DNA from: Thermoplasmata archaeon
GTDB taxonomy: Archaea > Thermoplasmatota > Thermoplasmata > Thermoplasmatales > Thermoplasmataceae
Length of the DNA stretch: 10,439 nucleotides
Assembly: GCA_021797225.1 (NCBI GenBank)
Contig: JAKAAE010000048.1
Location: 1 to 10,439 of the forward strand
Direction: 5' to 3'
Shown: piece after piece, positions 5,551 through 10,439 of the stretch
How positions within the stretch are numbered: position 1 is the stretch's first letter
Layout of the letters: each line of letters starts with the position of its first letter
Made by a program: the position numbers and the translations under genes
The notes under the pieces: model-generated
What the model saw: only the letters and a program-made list of their open reading frames with translations
Told to the model about the DNA's origin: nothing
Database searches by the model: none

Positions 5551-6867
5551 TCATGCATTGTTTAAAGTATTTGATTTAAATAACGCCCAAATCCAGAATG
5601 GGATATACTGTATCAAAATTCCATTGATTGATTCTTCTCCCTCATAATCGTATGTTATTATTTTCCCGGCATTCAAACCGAGAGCCGTTGCGGCTTCCAC
5701 AAGGGCAGATGTTTCCCTTGATCTGGTACTGGAATCAGACACCTCGTAAGAAACCTGTATGAGTTCAGTGGTTTTACCTGTAAGAATAAAATCTACTTCC
5801 TTGCCCGATTTCAGCCTGAGATAATTTATACGATCTGTAGTGGAAACATTTCTCAATAATTCCATGAAAACTGCGTTCTCCAGTGCCCTTCCCTTATCAA
5901 TGTCAGAGAAAAGCCTGGAAATTCCAATGTCTGTTATATAGGTCTTTGATTGCATAGTTATACGCTTTCTGGCACTCTTTTCATATTTCTCAAGTATATC
6001 CACAAGAAAAACCGATCTGGAATAATCAAGAAAATTTAACAGTGTTATCCTGCTAATCCTCCTTCCGGTACTTCTAAAATAATTGAACGCCTTTACTGAA
6101 CTGAAATATGACGCATAGCTACTGGAAAGAATTCTGAGAAAGATGTTTAACTCACCTATCTCTCTAACCCCGTATCTTCGCACAATATCCCTGAAGAAAA
6201 TTGCGTCAAAGTAAGATGAAAGGAGCTCAAGCTTCCTTGAAACTTCCTGTATCATAGCTATCTCCGGAAATGATCCATATTCTAAAAAATCATCCATTAT
6301 CTTGAATATAGTTCCTTTTTCGATAGAATATTTCTGCAATTTGTTAATTTTTACTCCCTTTGCGGTCACATATTCTTTAAAGGAGAATGGATACACAGTA
6401 TAGGTAAGATTTCTGCCTGCAAGCGAAGTAGCTATTTCGCTACTTAACAATTCAGAAGATGAGCCAGAGACAATAATTCTGTATTTTCCGGTATCATAGA
6501 TTTTTCTGATCCATTTATACCAGTTTTCAACAACCTGAATTTCATCAAGAAAAATGTATATAGTCCCATCAGGATTGAAGAGTTCTTTATGAGCAATGAG
6601 AAGCTTGTCAAGATCAGAGGCAACTACTCCCACAAGTCTCTCGTTTTCAAAATTCGCATAAATAATATTATCATCCTTGACGCCTTTTTTTAAAAGTTCA
6701 TTCATGCACTGGAACATGAGATAGGTTTTACCAGACCTTCTTGAACCGGCAATTGCAATTATCTTCTCTATTCCCAGATCAATATGTATATCACGCTCTA
6801 TAATATTTGGTGTTTTATATTCCTTCCAGAATGTTAAAATGTATTTGAAATCATCAATTGTAACCAT
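5551..6867 (-). CDS. AAA_14/DUF4143 family ATPase
   Basis: A 438-residue protein of the AAA_14 + DUF4143 architecture, common in archaea and of unknown cellular role. The Walker A is GSRRSGKT (41-48), Walker B IYIFLDEIQ (103-111), sensor-like IIVSGSSSELL (131-141), followed by the family's LAGR (149-152) and PFSFKEYV. The middle (about 190-300) is helical. The C-terminal DUF4143 region has ENAVFMEL (330-337), SGKEVDFIL (354-362) and LIQVSYE (369-375), the spacing of a PD-(D/E)XK-like fold in which the usual E-x-K is Q-V-S, as is normal for these proteins, so nuclease activity is doubtful. It is full length. The ATG at 6867 lies 26-37 bases after a TATA-like box flanked by two near-identical operator-like repeats, so expression looks tightly controlled. 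It is convergent with vapC and is the left-facing edge of the toxin-antitoxin island. Confidence 0.9.
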   Translation of the reverse strand: MVTIDDFKYILTFWKEYKTPNIIERDIHIDLGIEKIIAIAGSRRSGKTYLMFQCMNELLKKGVKDDNIIYANFENERLVGVVASDLDKLLIAHKELFNPDGTIYIFLDEIQVVENWYKWIRKIYDTGKYRIIVSGSSSELLSSEIATSLAGRNLTYTVYPFSFKEYVTAKGVKINKLQKYSIEKGTIFKIMDDFLEYGSFPEIAMIQEVSRKLELLSSYFDAIFFRDIVRRYGVREIGELNIFLRILSSSYASYFSSVKAFNYFRSTGRRISRITLLNFLDYSRSVFLVDILEKYEKSARKRITMQSKTYITDIGISRLFSDIDKGRALENAVFMELLRNVSTTDRINYLRLKSGKEVDFILTGKTTELIQVSYEVSDSSTRSRETSALVEAATALGLNAGKIITYDYEGEESINGILIQYIPFWIWALFKSNTLNNA

Positions 6868-6871
6868 TATT

Positions 6872-6892
6872 GTATAGTATACTGTACATATT
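6872..6892 (-). promoter_or_regulatory. Operator-like repeat, promoter-proximal copy
   Basis: Plus strand: GTATA-G-TATAC (a 5+1+5 palindrome) followed by TGTACATATT. It covers 5-25 bases before the ATPase ATG, between the TATA-like box and the expected transcription start, where a bound protein would block polymerase. It differs from the copy at 6905-6925 by one base only, at the palindrome centre. Confidence 0.6.
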
Positions 6893-6904
6893 CTTATATT
6901 TTAT
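6893..6904 (-). promoter_or_regulatory. TATA-like box of the ATPase gene
   Basis: On the minus strand ATAAAATATAAG, 26-37 bases before the ATG at 6867, with no Shine-Dalgarno nearby: a leaderless promoter. It fills exactly the gap between the two operator-like repeats. Confidence 0.5.
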
Positions 6905-6925
6905 GTATACTATACTGTACATATT
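6905..6925 (-). promoter_or_regulatory. Operator-like repeat, promoter-distal copy
   Basis: Plus strand: GTATA-C-TATAC followed by TGTACATATT, a direct repeat of 6872-6892 with a 33-base offset (about three helical turns, so both sites face the same side of the DNA). It lies 38-58 bases before the ATPase ATG, just upstream of the TATA-like box. Confidence 0.6.
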
Positions 6926-7165
6926 TAGCAATTCATAATAGGTCGGAGAAAATTATGTATATCTGTATGTAAAGGTGAAATGAGAAAATTTTGCTCGTAC
7001 ATATCTGTTTTTAATATTCAGGAGGGAACGATAGCTGTCACAATAAAATTTATACTACTATTTGCCGCTAAAATGATATCATTTAACTTAGATATGAATG
7101 GAGATTAAGTTAAAAGCGGGTTAAATATCCTATTAGAGTTTTCATGGAGTGCAAGAAAACGCCCG
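6926..7165. other. Intergenic stretch with palindrome and stem-loop, no gene seen
   Basis: Between the ATPase promoter and the methyltransferase stop there is no credible coding frame. A GTACATAT (6997-7004) echoes part of the operator repeat. AAATGATATCATTT (7071-7084) is a perfect palindrome, and TTTAACTTA (7082-7090) pairs with TAAGTTAAA (7106-7114) over a 15-base loop. The latter lies about 50 bases past the methyltransferase stop and may act as a 3' end structure. Confidence 0.4.
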
Positions 7166-7921
7166 TCATTTCTCTGCCATTACACGCAGGCGCTTGTAAT
7201 CAATATACCATTGGCCATTCCTGTACAGGATTGGACGGCACAAATCAATTACTTTCTGAATTACATTTGAACGATCAGGAAGATCTAAATCCTGCAAATA
7301 ACTTTCAGCAAACCCATTGAGCCAGTGCACGAGACCCAGTTCCCCGTCAGGCATAGCAGTTGGACGGCTGAAATGAAGTGCATAGGTTGTCTGAAAACCA
7401 TATTTTTCAAGTAAAGAAGTGTATTCCCCGATGCTCGGAAAATACCAGGGATTTTTATTCCGCGTATTTATTCCCAACTCACTCAAGGTGCGCTCCAGGG
7501 CATCGATAACCACCCCTACATTTCCCTTTCCCCCGAACTCAGCCACGAAACGTCCTCCGGGCAATAAGATACCATATACACCTTCTGTGACCTTTGAGGG
7601 ATTCTTCATCCAGTGCAATGCTGCATTGGAAAAAACTACATTGAACTGCTGATTCATGTCAAGTTCCTCAGCATTGCCGATTATAAATGTTATGTGTGGG
7701 TATTTTTTGCGGGCCTGCTGAATCATAGTATTTGACTGGTCTATGCCTATGACCGACGCTCCTGACATTGCTATCTCATGAGTAAGATCACCTGTTCCAC
7801 AGCCTAGATCAAGTATTTTTTCTCCGGATTTGGGGTCGAGTAATGATACAACTCCTTTTCCCAATTCTGATACATAGCCTAACTTGTTATCATAATGCTC
7901 TGGATTCCATTCATTTACCAT
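7166..7921 (-). CDS. Class I SAM-dependent methyltransferase (trans-aconitate methyltransferase-like)
   Basis: A 251-residue Rossmann-fold methyltransferase. Motif I is ILDLGCGTGDL (36-46), which binds SAM; the acidic residue after strand 2 is D61 in VIGIDQSNTMI; motif NAEEL is at 83-87; motif IV is FNVVFSNAALHWM (93-105), where the NAALHW signature is shared with Tam (trans-aconitate methyltransferase) and BioC-like enzymes; LLPGGRFVAEFGG (119-131) is the post-motif strand. The C-terminal ~100 residues form the family's variable substrate cap. The substrate cannot be read; Tam/BioC likeness only suggests a small carboxylate or acyl ester. The start at 7921 has a TATA-like box on the minus strand (7953-7945) 24-32 bases upstream. 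It is divergent from an SRPBCC/MarR operon and might share regulation through that region. Confidence 0.9.
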   Translation of the reverse strand: MVNEWNPEHYDNKLGYVSELGKGVVSLLDPKSGEKILDLGCGTGDLTHEIAMSGASVIGIDQSNTMIQQARKKYPHITFIIGNAEELDMNQQFNVVFSNAALHWMKNPSKVTEGVYGILLPGGRFVAEFGGKGNVGVVIDALERTLSELGINTRNKNPWYFPSIGEYTSLLEKYGFQTTYALHFSRPTAMPDGELGLVHWLNGFAESYLQDLDLPDRSNVIQKVIDLCRPILYRNGQWYIDYKRLRVMAEK

Positions 7922-8086
7922 CAGATTCCCCTATATAGAATGCTCTTATAATTTACAAATTTTCTGGTTTCCAGCGGACAAAACCCTTGAAGCAAGAGTT
8001 TGAATATAATATGATTGAAAATCTCACTTTTACATGGTTTCTGAGGGTTGATCTAATTATTATATTAGCCGAACAGATAAAATAAA

Positions 8087-8106
8087 ATAATAATCGCAAT
8101 TATTAT
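8087..8106. promoter_or_regulatory. Inverted repeat, MarR operator candidate
   Basis: ATAATAAT-CGCA-ATTATTAT, perfect 8-base arms with a 4-base spacer, total 20 bases. AT-rich palindromes of this size are typical MarR-family operators. It lies just upstream of the SRPBCC gene, whose downstream partner encodes a MarR protein. Confidence 0.5.
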
Positions 8107-8118
8107 ATATGCGCATAT
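8107..8118. promoter_or_regulatory. Perfect palindrome abutting the inverted repeat
   Basis: ATATGCGCATAT is a perfect 12-base palindrome directly next to the repeat at 8087-8106, 21-32 bases before the ATG at 8139. It covers an in-frame ATG at 8109, which makes 8139 the better start. It may be a second site of the same regulator. Confidence 0.45.
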
Positions 8119-8138
8119 CATATATTTTTAGTGATATA

Positions 8139-8588
8139 ATGACATGGGAATTTGAACACAGCATAGTAACAGATGCTAGAAGAGATGAAATTTGGGCCCT
8201 CTACAGCAACGTTGAATCATGGCCTTTATGGGACCACGGAATTGAGGACATATCCATTGACGGAGAATTCATGGAAGGAACTAACGGGAAAATCAAAATG
8301 GAGGGGCAGGAATATTTGAATTACCGAATTACCATGGCTGATCCTGATAAGGGCTACACAGTTGAAACCGTTATCGACGATTTGAAAGCAACAATAAAGT
8401 TCATACATACATTTTCTGATTTTCCGGATGGAAAGATTCGTCTCACAAATCACATAACAGTTCTCTGCACAAGTAAAGAAGGGATAGAAGAGGGAATAGG
8501 TGAGAGCATAACTTCCGGAGTTCCACAGACAATGGAAAATATTGCAAGGATGGCTATTTTCATGGAGAAGACATGTACGAGTAAGTGA
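8139..8588 (+). CDS. SRPBCC-superfamily (START/polyketide cyclase-like) protein
   Basis: A 149-residue protein with the layout of SRPBCC/Bet v1-like ligand-binding domains. It opens with MTWEFEHSIVTDARRDEIWALYSNVESWPLWDHGIE, matching the family pattern of a first strand, 'A-x-x-D-x-[IV]-W-x-L-[YL]-x-[ND]-[IV]-x-x-W-x-x-W', then a run of antiparallel strands (GKIKMEG, EYLNYRITMADP, YTVETVIDD, ATIKFIHTF, IRLTNHITV) and a long C-terminal helix (about 118-142). Such proteins bind hydrophobic or aromatic ligands; neither ligand nor catalytic residues can be assigned. The start at 8139 was chosen over 8109 because the domain begins there and 8109 lies inside a palindrome. It ends 11 bases before the MarR gene, so the two form an operon. 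A role in handling the small molecule that the MarR protein senses is an inference from context. Confidence 0.82.
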   Translation: MTWEFEHSIVTDARRDEIWALYSNVESWPLWDHGIEDISIDGEFMEGTNGKIKMEGQEYLNYRITMADPDKGYTVETVIDDLKATIKFIHTFSDFPDGKIRLTNHITVLCTSKEGIEEGIGESITSGVPQTMENIARMAIFMEKTCTSK

Positions 8589-8599
8589 GGTTAGAGCAT

Positions 8600-9058
8600 A
8601 TGTCATCCGAGGATAAGTTAACCACCAAATTCGGGAAACCTGACAATAGTCCTGGTTTTCTGCTCTGGCAGGCTACAAATCTGTGGCAGAGGAGAATGAG
8701 ATCGGCTTTGAGGGAATCTGGACTGACCCATGTGCAGTTCGTGCTTTTAACCTCTACTGTGTGGTTGAATGACCATGAGATGGAAACTACGCAGGTAGCA
8801 ATCTCCAAATTTGCCCATGCTGATGTTATGATGGTGTCCAAGGTATTGCGTTCCCTTGAAGAAAAGGGACTTATTCTGCGATTGCAGAATTCTGTAGACA
8901 CAAGGGCACATATGATATCACCAACAGAAAAGGGAAGAGATCTGATTGGAAAAGCCATCAAAATAGTTGAGGACACTGATAGTGCTTTCTTTACCATGCT
9001 GGATAATAATGTCGGCGAATTCACAGAAATGCTTAGAAAACTTATTTCTTCTAACTGA
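8600..9058 (+). CDS. MarR-family winged-helix transcriptional regulator
   Basis: A 152-residue MarR-family regulator; these are dimers that bind palindromic operators and usually let go on binding a phenolic or other small ligand. SPGFLLWQATNLWQRRMR (17-34) is dimerisation helix 1, and LTHVQFVLLTSTVWL (42-56) helix 2. The winged helix spans about 62-112, with recognition helix ADVMMVSKVLRSLEEKGLI (74-92) and wing around SVDTRAHMISPTEKG (98-112), containing the typical D-x-R. The helical end (115-150) closes the dimer arm. The ATG at 8600 has GAGGT 8-12 bases upstream; the in-frame GTG at 8585, overlapping the previous stop, is less likely. It is co-transcribed with the SRPBCC gene and probably represses this operon through palindromes at 8087-8118. 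A CTTTTTAT run follows its stop. Confidence 0.93.
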   Translation: MSSEDKLTTKFGKPDNSPGFLLWQATNLWQRRMRSALRESGLTHVQFVLLTSTVWLNDHEMETTQVAISKFAHADVMMVSKVLRSLEEKGLILRLQNSVDTRAHMISPTEKGRDLIGKAIKIVEDTDSAFFTMLDNNVGEFTEMLRKLISSN

Positions 9059-9214
9059 CTCCGAGAATTGCTTTTTATGGATCATGCAATATGATAAATA
9101 TTTATTTATATTTCATGAATATTCTATTCAGGAACATTCAATAACGTGGCATGGAGGGCAAAAGCATATTTTCAATGCCGTATCGAAAGTAAATAAATGC
9201 AGAGGTGGAAAATG
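9059..9214 (+). promoter_or_regulatory. Leader/promoter region of the last two genes
   Basis: This 156-base gap opens with a CTTTTTAT run (9070-9077) that may end the MarR transcript. An AT-rich box (about 9098-9113) is followed by the inverted repeat TGAATA-TTC-TATTCA (9116-9130). Transcription from that box would give an ~80-base leader ending in GAGGTGG (9202-9208). A 13-codon frame (ATG 9151 to TAA 9192) with GGAGGG inside lies in the leader; no evidence makes it a real gene. Confidence 0.35.
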
Positions 9215-9550
9215 ATGGAGGAATATTCATGGAGCAAAATCGAGAAAAAGGAAGCCAGAAGAATTTTTGATAAAGCCCTGCAGAAGGAATGTGATATCAT
9301 GATAGAGAGAATTAGAGACTTTGCTGCCATGGCTACTTCTATTCGGGACCTCGCCGGCATTAATAATTATCTGACAAAATTCCTGGATAAAATAGACAGA
9401 AAATATGATTACAGGTATTCCCAGCTCATTAATCTGTTTGCACTGCTGCTTGCTGAGGGGAATATATCTAAGAGTGATCTTGATGTTTTTAGTACGGATA
9501 AAGTGGAACAGATTGCACGTATAGCTGATTTCATAAAGAACAGAAGATGA
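9215..9550 (+). CDS. Unrecognised small helical protein
   Basis: A 111-residue, largely helical, charged protein that I do not recognise. Features: SWSKIEKKEARRIFDKAL near the start, IMIERIRDFAAMATSI with RDLAGINNYLTKFLDKI in the middle, a YDYRYSQLINLFALLLAEG segment (amphipathic, possibly the core helix of a helical bundle), and VEQIARIADFIKNRR at the end. No signal peptide, clear membrane helix or metal motif. The start at 9215 is favoured by the strong ribosome site GAGGTGG (9202-9208), 6 bases away; ATGs at 9212 and 9197 are in frame but too close to, or before, that site. The next gene starts 108 bases on with its own ribosome site and may belong to the same transcript. Confidence 0.7.
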   Translation: MEEYSWSKIEKKEARRIFDKALQKECDIMIERIRDFAAMATSIRDLAGINNYLTKFLDKIDRKYDYRYSQLINLFALLLAEGNISKSDLDVFSTDKVEQIARIADFIKNRR

Positions 9551-9658
9551 AGTATCAAGAATAAATTATGAACTTGTTTATCAAAAGCTCATGAGTGGTT
9601 ATAATGCGAAAAAAACTATAATGAAGTAAGAAATGAATCATAAACAGGTGAGTGCAAA

Positions 9659-10439
9659 ATGCTGAATCTGAGTAAGAATAAAAATAAGCGGAAAAAAGCC
9701 ATAGCCATAGTCACAGCACAGGTACTATTTCATATGGACCCAGAAGTAGATTCGCATCAAGAGGTAAAGGAACTTGCCAGTATTCTAGAAAATCGAACTG
9801 ATCCCGTTGGAACTGCTTACGGCTGGACCTCAGGGGACGAGGTTGCAAAGTTGATAATAGAAGAAGGATTAGATACTATTGAATTCAAAAGCAGGATTTC
9901 GCGTTATAAAGGCAGAAGGCATTTAACTGAGAAGAAAAAAAATAACAACCTTAAAGACAATATTTCCGATTATTTATCCAAGTATTGCCAGAAGTCAAAA
10001 ACCTATGATGGGCTGATTGACCAGGTGCAATTTTTTCCAGATACGACGTATAAATATTTTAGTGATGGAATTGAACTAAACAAAGAGAATGTAATAGACT
10101 TAATGAAGACGTTTACAGAGGAAGAAAAAGTAAGTATTCTCAATGATGTTAATGATAAAATCGCCAAGAGTGATGAAAATTATGAATTAGGCAATGAACT
10201 GGAAAAATATCTAAAGGATATTGGAGATAGATACGGAATTGATTGTTATATTGATGATTTTGAGCGTGTAAATAAGCATTATTATTTAATCAAGGTTTTT
10301 ATTGGAAACCAGGGAATTCTCACAGACTTTAACGGTACTTTTTTAGAATTAAGATCAGCTCTTGTAAAGGAAATAGAATTGGAGGCAGGAGATAAAGTGA
10401 CATGCCCTTACTGTGGGCGTAAGATAATAAGATTTGTAG
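9659..10439 (+). CDS. Unrecognised protein with putative C-terminal zinc ribbon, runs off the window
   Basis: An uninterrupted frame of at least 260 codons from ATG 9659 to the window edge, so the C-terminus is missing. The start is secure: AGGTG (9646-9650) lies 8 bases upstream and an in-frame stop is at 9641-9643. The N-terminus is strongly basic (NKNKRKK); residues 13-90 hold alternating helices with an unusual AYGWTSGDEVAKLI (53-66), possibly a small DNA-binding-like fold. Residues 90-115 are lysine-rich linker, 116-205 acidic helices, and 208-245 strand-rich (HYYLIKVFIGNQGILTDF). DKVTCPYCGRKII (245-257) contains CPYC (249-252), the first half of a zinc ribbon or knuckle, with the second cysteine pair expected beyond the edge. 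No family was recognised and no function is proposed. Confidence 0.8.
   Translation, partial: MLNLSKNKNKRKKAIAIVTAQVLFHMDPEVDSHQEVKELASILENRTDPVGTAYGWTSGDEVAKLIIEEGLDTIEFKSRISRYKGRRHLTEKKKNNNLKDNISDYLSKYCQKSKTYDGLIDQVQFFPDTTYKYFSDGIELNKENVIDLMKTFTEEEKVSILNDVNDKIAKSDENYELGNELEKYLKDIGDRYGIDCYIDDFERVNKHYYLIKVFIGNQGILTDFNGTFLELRSALVKEIELEAGDKVTCPYCGRKIIRFV

Larger units (their letters stand above)
7922..8138. promoter_or_regulatory. Divergent promoter region between methyltransferase and SRPBCC/MarR operon
   Basis: The left end holds the methyltransferase TATA-like box (7945-7953). The right end is very AT-rich and dense in symmetric elements: AATTATTATAT occurs twice (8055-8065 and 8098-8108, offset 43). 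Two adjacent palindromes are listed separately. The middle, about 7960-8050, shows nothing recognisable. Confidence 0.5.

Noticed and set aside
5551..6867. Active PD-(D/E)XK nuclease in the ATPase C-terminus
   Set aside because: The E-x-K position reads Q-V-S, the usual state in DUF4143 proteins, so catalytic activity cannot be supported.
6872..6925. Start of a CRISPR-like repeat array
   Set aside because: Only two AT-rich 21-base copies with a 12-base gap; far too few and too close for a CRISPR, and placed exactly around a promoter.
8226..8606. Minus-strand frame of 126 codons opposite the SRPBCC gene
   Set aside because: Antisense shadow rich in cysteine and histidine with no domain; the plus strand matches SRPBCC proteins.
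8560..9024. Minus-strand frame of 154 codons opposite the MarR gene
   Set aside because: The plus strand has a full MarR protein with ribosome site; this is its antisense shadow.
9151..9192. 13-codon leader peptide upstream of the helical protein gene
   Set aside because: No run of a regulated amino acid, no terminator/antiterminator folding seen; short frames of this size are expected by chance.
8967..9215. Plus-strand frame of 82 codons straddling the MarR 3' end
   Set aside because: Overlaps MarR in another frame, has an odd cysteine/tryptophan-rich composition, no ribosome site, and its end coincides with the next gene's ribosome site.

Overview
The window looks like a chromosomal segment of an acidophilic, AT-rich euryarchaeon of the Thermoplasmatales (Ferroplasma, Acidiplasma or Cuniculiplasma-like). 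This is inferred from AT-rich composition, dominance of AGA/AGG and ATA codons, and archaeal TATA-like boxes about 22-30 bases before start codons with no Shine-Dalgarno (leaderless transcripts). Genes inside operons instead carry GAGG/AGGTG ribosome sites. Archaeal VapBC modules and an AAA_14/DUF4143 ATPase fit the same picture. No rRNA, tRNA or CRISPR array was seen, and the species cannot be fixed from sequence alone.

Layout. (1) 1-403: a small two-helix membrane protein whose upstream region contains what looks like the decayed 3' end of an IS200/IS605 tnpB on the minus strand. (2) 404-3457: a metabolic stretch on the plus strand with an M20D amidohydrolase, an unrecognised membrane-anchored protein, and a proline racemase-family enzyme with both catalytic cysteines. 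The enzymes fit scavenging of peptides and amino acids by a heterotroph. A 29-residue ORF overlaps the racemase stop. (3) 3458-3783: no convincing gene beyond that ORF. (4) 3784-6867: an accessory island. It holds a vapBC toxin-antitoxin pair (minus), the wreck of a second copy of the same vapBC (minus), an unrelated vapBC pair (plus), and a convergent AAA_14/DUF4143 ATPase (minus). Each intact unit has its own palindromic or repeated site around the predicted promoter. (5) 7166-9058: a SAM methyltransferase (minus) divergent from a two-gene operon of an SRPBCC-domain protein and a MarR-family repressor, with AT-rich palindromes in the shared region next to the SRPBCC promoter. (6) 9215-10439: two unrecognised genes with good ribosome sites. 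The second is open to the window end and begins a CPYC zinc ribbon near the edge.

The most notable points are the near-identical dual operator flanking the ATPase TATA box, where the only mismatch is the central base of a GTATA-N-TATAC palindrome; the decayed vapBC duplicate beside two live modules; the palindrome cluster of the putative MarR regulon; and the long unrecognised gene at the right edge. None amounts to a demonstrated new system. The best candidate for undescribed biology is the self-regulated ATPase within the toxin-antitoxin island.
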